From: Bradyrhizobium sp. 195
GTDB taxonomy: Bacteria; Pseudomonadota; Alphaproteobacteria; Rhizobiales; Xanthobacteraceae
DNA length: 64,000 bases
Direction of reading: 5' to 3'
NCBI RefSeq assembly: GCF_023101665.1
Contig: NZ_CP082161.1
Coordinates: forward strand, 7,254,001 to 7,318,000
Made by a program: the position numbers and the translations under genes. Shown here one piece after another: positions 25,739 to 34,827 of the stretch. Numbering within the stretch: the stretch's first letter is position 1; each line of letters opens with the position of its first letter. The notes beneath the pieces are model-generated. The model did not search any database. It saw only the letters and a program-made list of their open reading frames with translations, and was not told where the DNA came from.

Positions 25739-25911
25739 CACACGAGGACTCTCTCGATCGGAAAATCTCAGCACTCCTGCCATTTCGTTCGAGCCTCGCT
25801 GCATTGAAAGCGAACCGCAAGCCACACGATCGCCAAACGCTTGACGTAGATCAACTCACCTAGGTGCGGAATGAGCCGACTTCGTTGGGGGCCAACGACA
25901 AGGTGTCGAGC

Positions 25912-27135
25912 ATGCGCGTCACCGGCAGAGTGCTGTTCGTTTTGATCGCCGCTATCGCGTCGCTCGGCGCGATGTCCGAGCAACGCCCAGACCAACCCAC
26001 GAGCGACAAGGAAATCCGCATCGGCAATGTCATGCCGTATTCGGGGCTGCTCTCTGAATTCGGCGCGATCGGACAGGCGGAAGCTGCTTATTTCGACATG
26101 ATCAACGCGCGTGGCGGCATCAACGGCCGCAAGGTCCGCTTCATCACGCGCGACGACAATTCCGATCCGGCTTCCGCGCTGGAGCTGACGCGCAACCTGG
26201 TCGAGAAGGACGACGTGCACCTGATGTTCGGATCGTTCGGCACCCCCGGCAATCTCGCCACGCGCGGGTATCTGAACGAGAAGAAGATTCCTCAGCTGTT
26301 CGTGGTCTCCGGCGACGAGGAGCTGAGCCGGGCAAGCGCATTTCCCTGGACCATGGGCTGGCAGCCATCATTCCGATCGGAGGGGCGGATCTACGCCAAC
26401 TACATCCAGGCCTATTACCCCAGGAAGAAAATCGTCGTGCTTTGGCAGAACGACCAGTTCGGACGCATGCTCTACAAGGGCATTCAGGAAGGGCTTGGCG
26501 ACCTGAACCGTCATGTCCTCGTCGACATCGCCTTCGACATCAACGACGAGCATCTCGACGGGCACGTCTCGATCCTCAAGCGCGCGGGCGCCGACATCTT
26601 CGTCTTTCTCGGCGTGCCCTCGACGGCAGCCAAGGTGATCAAGCTGGCGGCGTCAATGAATTGGCATCCGGTGTTCATCGTCAACGATGCCTCCGCCTCG
26701 ATCGCCAATGCGATGGCGCCGGCGGGCCTGGAGAACTCGGCCGGCGTGATCTCGGCAGCTTTTCTGAAGGATCCGAGCGATCCCGCCTGGAAGGACGATT
26801 CCGCCATGAAGGACTGGTTCGGCTTCATGGACAAGTACCATCAGGTCGAAAGCACGAACAACAGCGCCGCGCTCTATGGCTACGCGGCGGCCGAGGCGCT
26901 GACTCAGGTGCTGAAGCAATGCGGCGACGACGTCTCGCGCGAGAACATCATGCGGCAGGCGACGTCGCTCAGGTCTTATCAGCCCTCCGTTGCGTTGCCC
27001 GACATCAGGATGAACACCTCGCCCAGCAGCTATTTGCCGATCAAGCAGATGCGGCTGGTGCAATTTGACGGCCGGTCGTGGCAGCCGTTCGGCGAGGTGA
27101 TCGAAACCGCATTCACGGAAGGTGCGGCGCGGTGA
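25912..27135 (+). CDS. LivK-type ABC transporter substrate-binding protein (orphan)
   Basis: A 407-residue periplasmic binding protein of the branched-chain/amide family. A signal sequence (MRVTGRVLFVLIAAIASLGA) precedes the family start IRIGNVMPYSGLLSEFG, followed by the FDMINARGGINGRKV stretch and the GSFGTPGNLA ligand-loop region. No permease or ATPase gene is adjacent, so it either serves a transporter encoded elsewhere or a sensor. The start at 25912 is chosen for the signal peptide; 16 further upstream codons are open. It faces the TetR gene tail-to-tail with 61 bp between stops. It may take part in uptake of the acid handled by the neighbouring CoA-ligase operon. Confidence 0.88.
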   Translation: MRVTGRVLFVLIAAIASLGAMSEQRPDQPTSDKEIRIGNVMPYSGLLSEFGAIGQAEAAYFDMINARGGINGRKVRFITRDDNSDPASALELTRNLVEKDDVHLMFGSFGTPGNLATRGYLNEKKIPQLFVVSGDEELSRASAFPWTMGWQPSFRSEGRIYANYIQAYYPRKKIVVLWQNDQFGRMLYKGIQEGLGDLNRHVLVDIAFDINDEHLDGHVSILKRAGADIFVFLGVPSTAAKVIKLAASMNWHPVFIVNDASASIANAMAPAGLENSAGVISAAFLKDPSDPAWKDDSAMKDWFGFMDKYHQVESTNNSAALYGYAAAEALTQVLKQCGDDVSRENIMRQATSLRSYQPSVALPDIRMNTSPSSYLPIKQMRLVQFDGRSWQPFGEVIETAFTEGAAR

Positions 27136-27196
27136 CGGCGCTTCACGCTGGCTTGAGCGAAGCCGGTGCCGGAGGGGTGCAGGCGCCAGCCGGATT

Positions 27197-27823
27197 TTAA
27201 TCCATCTTCCCGCTCGTGCCCCGCAGGCAAAACGCGACGATTGCCTGTGCTTGCCGCTGGCGCTGCGCCGTGGACAGGCTGTCCAGGGCCAAGGGGCCGA
27301 CCAGACCTTCAAAAAGCGAACCGACGATGCACGCCGCAGAGGCTTGTACGTCCTGGGCAGGAAATTCCCCGTCGCGAATTCCCTGCTCGATGATCCCCTC
27401 GAACACACGCGCAAGCTTCCTGCGATATTTCAGCCGGGCCGATTCGATTTCCGGCTCGACCGGCTCGGCAACGAGGGCATGCGCGAGCTTGCGTCCCAAC
27501 AGGGCCCGGCTCGCAAACTGCCACGCGGACGCTGACAGGCGCTCGGCGGCCGTGCCGTCGCCAACGGCGACCTTCGCCACGACATCAACTTCGCGCTGAG
27601 CGACTTCCGCAACAACTTCCACCATGAGCTCGGCCTTGGATGGGAAGTTGCGATACAGCGTTCCCAAGGCAACACCGGCCGCCTCGGCAACGGCGTTCAT
27701 TTGGGTATCGCGGAAGCCGACGGCTGTGACCAACTCCCGCGCAGCGCGCAGAATGGATGCACGCTTACCTGGGGATGGAGTTCGAGGCCGCACGTTGCGC
27801 ACCGGCTTGCTTGCACCTGACAT
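27197..27823 (-). CDS. TetR/AcrR-family transcriptional regulator
   Basis: A 208-residue TetR-type repressor. The DNA-binding domain covers about residues 20-65 (SILRAARELVTAVGF ... MNAVAEAAGVALGTLYRNF), and the remaining helices form the effector domain. It is divergent from the CoA-ligase operon across 368 bp holding a 22-bp perfect palindrome at 28023-28044, the best candidate for its operator. Its ligand may be the operon's acid or CoA ester, by analogy with TetR-type regulators of acyl-CoA metabolism. Confidence 0.92.
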   Translation of the reverse strand: MSGASKPVRNVRPRTPSPGKRASILRAARELVTAVGFRDTQMNAVAEAAGVALGTLYRNFPSKAELMVEVVAEVAQREVDVVAKVAVGDGTAAERLSASAWQFASRALLGRKLAHALVAEPVEPEIESARLKYRRKLARVFEGIIEQGIRDGEFPAQDVQASAACIVGSLFEGLVGPLALDSLSTAQRQRQAQAIVAFCLRGTSGKMD

Positions 27824-28022
27824 GTGTCCCGTCCGAAATCGTTTCGCCGAGCGCGAAGACTCCGGCCCTCCCAGATAGAGCGCCGTTATCGTCGATCTGC
27901 AAGCGCCATTCTACTATCGCCATCCGCTCGCCGACCCTTCTCGCCTTGCACCGAATCGGCGCGACAAACCGCAATTAGACGACAAGACTGTCGCCAACCC
28001 GCCATTCAAAGCAGGCTTGACT

Positions 28023-28044
28023 AACTAGAATTAGAATTCTAGTT
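28023..28044. promoter_or_regulatory. Perfect 22-bp palindrome, probable TetR operator
   Basis: The ten-base arms AACTAGAATT and AATTCTAGTT are exact inverted repeats two bases apart. The site is AT-rich in otherwise GC-rich DNA, 148 bp upstream of the CoA-ligase start and 200 bp upstream of the TetR start. It could repress both directions. The remainder of this 368-bp gap shows no gene. Confidence 0.65.
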
Positions 28045-28191
28045 TCAATCTAATTTGATATCCAGATCAGCCGAAGAATGGCCGCAGCCGCCAACCGGTC
28101 ATTCCGGCTCTAGCTGCTTCAGAGCCGTCGCGGATGAGCGGGGCGGTTGCGGCCGTCACGCCAAAGCATGGAATCCATCGGAGGAAATCTC

Positions 28192-29865
28192 GTGTCGTCT
28201 CACCAGCATGCTGCCGCCATCGCACGTGTCCACGAACTGGTCGCACTCTACGCCGATCCAAAGGCCGGCGTGGCCGATCTCCTTTGCGACCGTCATCCGC
28301 CAGGCGCCTTGGCTTACAGAGTGGTCGGTGCAGACCTGGAAGCGACCGACATCACATATGGAGACTTGCGCCGAGAGTCGGAGAAATTCGCAGCCGCGCT
28401 CGCGGAGCTCGGCGTTGGTCCGGGTGATCGCGTCGCAACCCTGATGGGAAAGAGCTCCGAATACCTCGTTGCCGTCATGGGAATCTGGCGGCTGGGAGCT
28501 GTGCACGTACCGATCTTCACAGCCTTTGCCCCCGCAGGCATCGCGTTCCGACTGACCCGCAGCAACGCGCAAGTGGTCGTCTGCGATGAAACCCAGCAGG
28601 CGAAATTGCTGCCTGGCGACGACATGCCTTCTGACGCATCGTGGAGGATCATCACGACGGCAGCAGAAGGCGCAGGCATTCAAGGCGCTTTGCACTTCTC
28701 CACAATGATGAGTGCACAGACGCCGGGGTGGCCCGCAGCGCGGCTCGGAGGCGATGCTCCGATCATACAGATCTATACGTCCGGAACGACTGGGACGCCA
28801 AAGGGGGTCCTGGTCCCGACCAAGGCTCTCGCGGGCTTCCGAGCCTACGCAGAATTTGGCCTTGGCCTGGTTGCCGACGATCTCTACTGGTGCGCGGCAG
28901 ACCCTGGATGGGCTTACGGCCTCTACTTCGGCATCCTCGGATCATTCACCACCGGCGTGCCGAGCCTGCTCCTGACGGCCGGGTTCGATGCGGCCACCAC
29001 TTTCAAAGTTCTCTCACGGTACGACGTAACGAATTTCACTGCGGCGCCGACCATCTACCGCGCGATGCGCGCATTCGATGGCTCGCGACCAGAGATCACG
29101 AAGCTGCGCTGCGCTTCGAGCGCCGGCGAACCACTCACTCCGGAGGTCAATCTTTGGGCCGTCGATGCGTTGGGCGTTGCCGTACATGACCACTACGGCC
29201 AGACCGAGGCCGGCATGCTGATCAACAATCATCATCATCCCGATCTTGCGGGCCCCCTGAAGCCTGGCTCCATGGGCAAACCCCTGCCCGGCTGGTCAGC
29301 CCTGGTCTTGAAGGAAAAGGAAGATGTTCCTGCCGCCGACGGCGAACTCGGGCGGGTTGCGATCGAGCTGGAAGACAGTCCCCTCGCCTGGTTCACAGGA
29401 TACATCGACGATACGCAAAAGAGCGCCGAAAAGTTCGCCGGGAATGGCCGATGGTACCTGACCGGCGATGCGGGTCGTCGCGACGAGGATGGCTATTACC
29501 ATTTCTCCTCGCGTGATGACGACGTCATCATCATGGCGGGGTACCGGATCGGACCATTCGAAATCGAATCGATCATCGCAACCCATCCGGCCGTCAGCGA
29601 GTGCGCCGTCATCGCAGTGCCCGACAGCACGCGCGGCGAGGTGTTGGAAACCTACGTCGTGTTGCGGTCCGGCGAGAACCCGTCGCCGGACGTCGCGAAG
29701 AGCATCCAGGACTGGGTCAAGACACGATATGCGGCACATGCCTTTCCCCGACAGGTGCATTTCGCCGCCGCGCTGCCCAAGACGCCCAGCGGAAAGGTGC
29801 AAAGGTTCATCCTGCGTCAACGCCGACGGGACGAGTTGACCGCCGCGCCCGCCGGGATTCGCTGA
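28192..29865 (+). CDS. AMP-forming acyl/aryl-CoA ligase
   Basis: A 557-residue adenylate-forming enzyme that activates a carboxylic acid to its CoA thioester via an acyl-AMP. The ATP loop YTSGTTGTPKG is at about 194-204, the A5-type HDHYGQTE motif at about 335, the hinge motif GRRDEDGYYHFSSRDDD at about 427-443, and the catalytic lysine motif PKTPSGKVQRFIL at about 527-539. The GTG at 28192 is chosen because GGAGG lies 7 bases upstream; an ATG eight codons earlier is possible. It leads an operon with a nitroreductase (1 bp gap) and an MFS permease. Layout suggests a short-chain or benzoate-like acid; not resolved. Confidence 0.93.
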   Translation: MSSHQHAAAIARVHELVALYADPKAGVADLLCDRHPPGALAYRVVGADLEATDITYGDLRRESEKFAAALAELGVGPGDRVATLMGKSSEYLVAVMGIWRLGAVHVPIFTAFAPAGIAFRLTRSNAQVVVCDETQQAKLLPGDDMPSDASWRIITTAAEGAGIQGALHFSTMMSAQTPGWPAARLGGDAPIIQIYTSGTTGTPKGVLVPTKALAGFRAYAEFGLGLVADDLYWCAADPGWAYGLYFGILGSFTTGVPSLLLTAGFDAATTFKVLSRYDVTNFTAAPTIYRAMRAFDGSRPEITKLRCASSAGEPLTPEVNLWAVDALGVAVHDHYGQTEAGMLINNHHHPDLAGPLKPGSMGKPLPGWSALVLKEKEDVPAADGELGRVAIELEDSPLAWFTGYIDDTQKSAEKFAGNGRWYLTGDAGRRDEDGYYHFSSRDDDVIIMAGYRIGPFEIESIIATHPAVSECAVIAVPDSTRGEVLETYVVLRSGENPSPDVAKSIQDWVKTRYAAHAFPRQVHFAAALPKTPSGKVQRFILRQRRRDELTAAPAGIR

Positions 29866-29866
29866 C

Positions 29867-30598
29867 ATGAACCTCGATACGTCACGCTCGGAATTGTCCG
29901 GCTCGCCATGGGAGAAGCCGCACGGGCACGGCGCCACTCCCGTGATTGACGCCGTGGTGAACCGGCGCTCGGTGCGACAATTCCTGCCGACCGAGATTGA
30001 TCCGAGCGTGGTCAGGGCGATCCTGTCCGCTGCCTCGCGCGCTCCATCCGGCACGAATTTCCAGCCCTGGCACGTCCATGTCGTGACCGGCGAAACCCGC
30101 GCCGCGCTGACGCGCGCCGTGATCCAGGCAGCAGCGGCGGGAGAACGCTGCGATGAATATGCGTATGCCCCTGTGCCGGTCGGAGAGCCATATCTCTCGA
30201 GGCGCCGGAAGGTCGGCTACGATTTGTACAGACTGTACGGCATAGCCCGCGATGATTTCGCGGCACGCAAAACTGCCATGCTGCGCAACTTTGAATTCTT
30301 CGGCGCGCCGGTCGGCCTGTTCTTCACGATGGAGAAACACCTGCTGTTCGGCTCATGGCTCGACTGCGGGATGTTCATGCAAAACGTGATGATCCTCGCC
30401 CGAGCACATGAGCTCGAGACTTGCGCGCAGCAGGCCTGGTGCGAGTACGGGGGCATCGTGCACCAACAGCTCGGTATCCCCAACACCCACATCGTTCTAT
30501 CCGGGATGGCGCTTGGTCATCCCGATCCAAACGCGCCCGAAAACACCCTGATCAGCGATCGCGTCAACATCGACGAGTTCGCCGTCTTCCACCGATGA
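29867..30598 (+). CDS. Nitroreductase-family flavoprotein
   Basis: A 243-residue FMN-dependent oxidoreductase of the nitroreductase fold. The phosphate-binding RRSVRQFL motif is at 33-40, the GTNFQPWHVHVVTG stretch at about 63-76, and a C-terminal GMALGHPDPNAPEN loop is typical of the family. It starts 1 bp after the CoA ligase stop, so the two are co-expressed. Joined to a CoA ligase, it could reduce a nitro group or a ring/enoyl bond of an aromatic acid or its CoA ester; the sequence does not settle which. Confidence 0.92.
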   Translation: MNLDTSRSELSGSPWEKPHGHGATPVIDAVVNRRSVRQFLPTEIDPSVVRAILSAASRAPSGTNFQPWHVHVVTGETRAALTRAVIQAAAAGERCDEYAYAPVPVGEPYLSRRRKVGYDLYRLYGIARDDFAARKTAMLRNFEFFGAPVGLFFTMEKHLLFGSWLDCGMFMQNVMILARAHELETCAQQAWCEYGGIVHQQLGIPNTHIVLSGMALGHPDPNAPENTLISDRVNIDEFAVFHR

Positions 30599-30737
30599 GA
30601 CGCATCGCGGCAGCGCGTTGAGGGAGCGACACACCTAACCGTCCGACGGCCAGACGGACGGAAAGCCAGGGTCTGGAGAACGACGCATCCGAACGATGCG
30701 CCGACGGAAAAATGCTGTCTCAAAATGGGAGGGAAAC

Positions 30738-32396
30738 ATGACTTATGTCGATACCATGCCAAGCACGGCCGGAATGACGGACAAGGACAGGCGCGTCATC
30801 CTTGGCGCATCGCTCGGCACCATCTTCGAATTTTACGACTTTTTTCTGATCGGCCTTCTGGCGACGGAAATTGCAAAGACATTCTTCTCCGGCGTGAACC
30901 CCACAGCGGGCTTCATCTTCACGCTGCTCGGCTTCGCAGCCGGATTCATGCTCCGCCCCTTTGGCGCGATCATTTTTGGACGGTTGGGCGATCTCGTCGG
31001 CAGGAAGTACACGTTCCTGGTGACCATCATGCTGATGGGACTTTCAACCTTCGTGATCGGACTGCTGCCGGCCTATGCGACGATTGGCATTGCAGCTCCC
31101 GTGGGTTTCATCGGCATGCGCATGCTGCAGGGCCTCGCCCTCGGGGGCGAGTTCGGCGGCGCGATGATCTATGTGGCAGAACATGCTCCGCCAGGAAAGC
31201 GAGCGGCATGGACGGCCTGGGTCATCCTCACGGCTGCGCTCGGCTTTCTGCTTGCTGTCGCCGTCATCATCCCGCTGCGGCTCTCGATCGGCACTGACGC
31301 CTTTACGCTGTGGGGTTGGCGCATTCCCTTCGTGATCTCGATCGTTCTGCTCGGTATCTCACTTTGGATCCGGTTGCGCCTCGACGAGTCGCCCGAATTC
31401 AACCGCATGAAGGCCGAGGGGCGGGCCTCGAAAGCCCCGCTTTCGGAGACATTCAAGAACTGGAGCAACGTCAAGCTGATCCTCGTAGGAGCCCTTTGCA
31501 TCCTGCCGGCCCAGGCGGTGATCTGGTACACGGGGCAGTTCTATTCTCTGTTCTTTCTCACGAAGGTGCTAAGGGTCGAGAATCTTACAGCCAACTACAT
31601 GCTGATCGCGGCCACCATCATAACCACGCCGCTGTATGTCGTCTTCGGCAGCCTCTCCGACAAGATCGGCCGTCGTCGGGTGTATGTGACAGGATATTTG
31701 CTCGCGGCGCTGCTCACGATTCCGATCTTCAAAGGGATGACTCACTACGCAAATCCCGCGCTCGAACGAGCTCAGCTCGCCGCTCCAATCACCATCATCG
31801 CAGCACCCGAGGATTGCTCGGTGCAATTCAATCCACTTGGCACATCCAAATTCACCTCATCGTGCGACGTCGTGACCGACGCACTCGCCAAGCTCGGTCT
31901 CAACTACGGTACGCAGAATTCGGCAAGCGCGTCTGTCGCCCAGGTCAAAATCGGAGACCGATTGATCCGAGGCTACGCGGCAGGTGCTACGGATGCGGTG
32001 GCGGAGAAGGGACGCTTCGATGCTGAACTGAAAGCCGCATTGAACGACAACAAATATCCGCTCGGGGCAGCCGCCAGCGAAGACATCAACGCTCCCGTGA
32101 TCGTGCTTCTCCTATCCGTCCTGCTCAGCTTCGGGACCATCACGTTCGCCCCGACCACGACGTCGTTGCTGGAAATGTTCCCATCGCGGATTCGCTATAC
32201 CGCCATGTCGTTTCCCTACCACATGAGCGCCGCGTGGTTCGGCGGATTTTTGCCGGCGACGGCTTTCGCAATCGTGGCCGCGACCGGAAATATCTACTCG
32301 GGGCTATATTATCCTGTGTGCATTTCGGCCGGATGCATGGTTCTGAGCCTGATATTTGCCCGCGAGACAAAAGACATCGACATCTCACGAGGGTAA
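30738..32396 (+). CDS. MFS metabolite:H+ symporter with a large internal loop
   Basis: A 553-residue major facilitator of the metabolite:H+ symporter group (ShiA/ProP/KgtP-like). Motifs seen include FEFYDFFLIG in helix 1 and GRLGDLVGRKYTF (the MFS motif A) after helix 2. Usual members are 430-450 residues; this one has an extra 115-residue hydrophilic loop at about 335-450, between late helices, with two cysteines. The ATG at 30738 is preceded by GGGAGGGAAAC. It is third in the CoA-ligase/nitroreductase operon and is the likely importer of the acid those enzymes act on. The loop's role is unknown. Confidence 0.9.
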   Translation: MTYVDTMPSTAGMTDKDRRVILGASLGTIFEFYDFFLIGLLATEIAKTFFSGVNPTAGFIFTLLGFAAGFMLRPFGAIIFGRLGDLVGRKYTFLVTIMLMGLSTFVIGLLPAYATIGIAAPVGFIGMRMLQGLALGGEFGGAMIYVAEHAPPGKRAAWTAWVILTAALGFLLAVAVIIPLRLSIGTDAFTLWGWRIPFVISIVLLGISLWIRLRLDESPEFNRMKAEGRASKAPLSETFKNWSNVKLILVGALCILPAQAVIWYTGQFYSLFFLTKVLRVENLTANYMLIAATIITTPLYVVFGSLSDKIGRRRVYVTGYLLAALLTIPIFKGMTHYANPALERAQLAAPITIIAAPEDCSVQFNPLGTSKFTSSCDVVTDALAKLGLNYGTQNSASASVAQVKIGDRLIRGYAAGATDAVAEKGRFDAELKAALNDNKYPLGAAASEDINAPVIVLLLSVLLSFGTITFAPTTTSLLEMFPSRIRYTAMSFPYHMSAAWFGGFLPATAFAIVAATGNIYSGLYYPVCISAGCMVLSLIFARETKDIDISRG

Positions 32397-32566
32397 TATC
32401 CGCACGAGAGATGAAGCGCACGGCGGCGCCGCTCTCCGCCGCCGTGTTGTTGATGCGCGACATGCCCCGCCGGCGATGTGGAGGAGTGGCGGCGGGCATC
32501 TTTTCGTTTCATATCGAATGTTTAAGATCGGTATTGACCAGCATTCACCCGCCGGGAGAGCTTCAA

Positions 32567-33658
32567 ATGACCGAGACCATCCGCATCAAGCGCTTCCAGG
32601 TACGGCCCGTGATCGTGCCGATGAACCTGCCGCTCCAGACCTCGACCGGCGCGGTCGCCCGAGCGCCGCTGGTGCTGATCGACTGCGAGACCGACCAGGG
32701 CGTCATCGGGCATGCCTATCTGTTCTCGATCACGCCGTCGGCCTTGAAGCCGCTGACGGCGATGGTCACGGAAATGTCAGAGCTTATCGCCGGCGCCGAG
32801 CTGCTTCCGTTCGAGATCGAGCGCAAGCTGACCCAGCGCTTCACGCTGCTGGGCCTCGCCGGCTTGCAGCGGCTGGCGCAATCCGGCATCGACATGGCGG
32901 CCTGGGATGCGCTGGCCCGCACACGCGGCTTGCCGCTGGCCCGCCTGCTCGGCGGCGCGCCGAAGCCGGTCCGGGCCTACAATTCGAAGGGGCTCGGCAT
33001 CATGCCGGCGGGCGCCGCGGTCGACGAGGCGCACAAGCTGCTGGCCGAGGGGTTTCAAGCTGCCAAGATCCGCGTCGGCCGCCCCGATGCGCGGGAGGAT
33101 CTCGCCGTCGTCCGCGCAGTGCGCAAGGCCGTCGGCGATCAGGTGACGCTGATGTGCGACTACAATCAGGCGCTGACGGTGACCGAGGCCATCCGCCGCG
33201 GCGAAATGCTGGACGACGAGGGCTTGAGCTGGATCGAGGAGCCGATCCGCCACGACGACTATGCCGGCTGCGCCCGGATCGCCGACGCGCTGCATACACC
33301 CGTCCAGATCGGCGAGAATTTCGACAGCGCGTTCTCGATGCAGACGGCGCTGTCGGCGGAAGCCTGCGACTACGTGATGCCCGACGTGCAGCGCATCGGC
33401 GGCGTCACCGGCTGGCTCCGTGCCGCTTCGCTCGCGCATGCCGCCGGCATCGAGATGTCCTCGCATCTGTTCTCGGAAGTCAGCGCGCACCTGCTCTGCG
33501 TGACACCGACCGCGCATTGGCTGGAATATGTCGACTGGGCTGATGCCGTGCTGGCGACGCGGCTGACCGTCAAGGACGGCTTTGCGTTGCCGAGCGAGGA
33601 GCCCGGCAACGACATCGCGTGGGACGAGGCAGCGGTCGCCAAATATCTCGTCAAATAA
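32567..33658 (+). CDS. Enolase-superfamily enzyme, mandelate racemase subgroup
   Basis: A 363-residue member of the enolase superfamily that abstracts the alpha proton of a carboxylate. Its catalytic positions line up with mandelate racemase at a constant offset of +3: K167, R169 (Lys166 in mandelate racemase), metal ligands D198, E224, E250, then H300 and E320. Replacement of the second lysine by Arg makes simple mandelate racemisation doubtful; a dehydratase or a different racemase is possible. GGGAG precedes the ATG at 32567. It follows the MFS gene by 170 bp and precedes a convergent RidA gene. Substrate unknown. Confidence 0.9.
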   Translation: MTETIRIKRFQVRPVIVPMNLPLQTSTGAVARAPLVLIDCETDQGVIGHAYLFSITPSALKPLTAMVTEMSELIAGAELLPFEIERKLTQRFTLLGLAGLQRLAQSGIDMAAWDALARTRGLPLARLLGGAPKPVRAYNSKGLGIMPAGAAVDEAHKLLAEGFQAAKIRVGRPDAREDLAVVRAVRKAVGDQVTLMCDYNQALTVTEAIRRGEMLDDEGLSWIEEPIRHDDYAGCARIADALHTPVQIGENFDSAFSMQTALSAEACDYVMPDVQRIGGVTGWLRAASLAHAAGIEMSSHLFSEVSAHLLCVTPTAHWLEYVDWADAVLATRLTVKDGFALPSEEPGNDIAWDEAAVAKYLVK

Positions 33659-33667
33659 GACGACCTG

Positions 33668-34090
33668 CTACGACCGAACGGCGGCGATCATATTCAACTC
33701 GACCGGCGCCCCCCGCGGCAACTCGGCGACACCGACGGACGTACGCGTGTGACGGCCGCGATCACCGAGGCGCTCGATCAGCCGGTCGGAAGCCCCGTTC
33801 ATGACTTGCGACTGCTGGGTAAATCCTGGCACTGAAGCGACGTATCCCACGACCTGCAGGACCTGGACGATCCTGTCCTCTCCGCCCGTTGCGTGATTGA
33901 TGGCGGAGATGCAGAGATCGGCACAGAGGGCGGCAGCCTCTTGCGCAGCCGCCAGATCGACGCCAGCGCCGACCTTGCCCGCACACAGCAGGTCCTCGCC
34001 GCGACGCGGCAACTGGCCGCTGACATACGCAATTCCACCCTGGATGATAACCGGCAGGTAATTGCCGCCGGGCTTGTTCACGCTGCTCAT
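33668..34090 (-). CDS. RidA-family (YjgF/Rid) protein
   Basis: A 140-residue protein of the Rid superfamily, which hydrolyses reactive enamine/imine intermediates. The N-terminal VIIQGGIAYVSGQLP strand-loop and the late RTSVGVAELPRGAPVELNMIAAV motif with its conserved arginine are characteristic. It is the extended variant with a DLAAAQEAAALCADLC helix, as in the YjgF-like group found beside catabolic operons. It converges on the enolase-superfamily gene with 9 bp between stops. Substrate unassigned. Confidence 0.9.
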   Translation of the reverse strand: MSSVNKPGGNYLPVIIQGGIAYVSGQLPRRGEDLLCAGKVGAGVDLAAAQEAAALCADLCISAINHATGGEDRIVQVLQVVGYVASVPGFTQQSQVMNGASDRLIERLGDRGRHTRTSVGVAELPRGAPVELNMIAAVRS

Positions 34091-34290
34091 TTCGTTGGCC
34101 TGCCTTCTCTTTCACATCCGGCGAAACGATGCACCGGCATCGTCGCCGTGGGGACGACTGGACAATGGCAGGCGACAAATCATGGATCAAGGCGGCCAAG
34201 CTCTTGCATGCCGAAGCCGGTGCGGATCCGGCCCGAAAGGCTTCGCTTCCATGCATTGCGCAGCGGTGACGCGCGCGATAACGATGCCCC

Positions 34291-34761
34291 ATGACCACCT
34301 GGCGCCCTCATGCCCACATCCGCGTCGTCGCGATCGGCCTGCACTGGCGGGACGGTCGGCTGCTGGCGGCCGAGGTTCGCGATGATGCCGGGCGGATCAA
34401 GGGCGTGCGTCCGCTGGGCGGCGAGATCGAGTTCGGCGAGAGCTGGCGGGCGGCGCTGGTGCGTGAATTCAACGAAGAGCTCGGCATCGACGTCACGCTC
34501 AAGGGCGAGCCGTTCATGCTGGAGAACATTTTCGTGCATGAGGGCGCGACCGGGCACGAGGTGATGTTCATCTCCGAAGTCGAGTTTCCCGATGCCGCAT
34601 TCCGCGGTCAGGATCGCATCGACGTCAGGGAGGATAACGGGGAGCAGATCGTCGCGCGCTGGTTCGACCTGGCCGATCTCGATGCGGACGGCGCGCCGAG
34701 CCTGTTTCCGACCGGGCTGAAGGGTTTGCTGCAGGGAGCGGCAAAGGACAGCCCTGCGTAA
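34291..34761 (+). CDS. Nudix hydrolase
   Basis: A 156-residue Nudix pyrophosphohydrolase. The Nudix box is complete at residues about 43-65: GGEIEFGESW followed by REFNEELG, with R58, E59, E62 and E63 supplying the Mg-binding helix. The rest is a minimal Nudix fold with a C-terminal WFDLADLDADGAPSLFP. Start at ATG 34291; a 200-bp gap separates it from the divergent RidA gene. Substrate cannot be predicted. Confidence 0.92.
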   Translation: MTTWRPHAHIRVVAIGLHWRDGRLLAAEVRDDAGRIKGVRPLGGEIEFGESWRAALVREFNEELGIDVTLKGEPFMLENIFVHEGATGHEVMFISEVEFPDAAFRGQDRIDVREDNGEQIVARWFDLADLDADGAPSLFPTGLKGLLQGAAKDSPA

Positions 34762-34827
34762 GCGGCGCCTTGCATTGCCGGACGCGACACACGTCATGCG
34801 AAGGAATAGGTGCGGCCTGCTCTGCAG

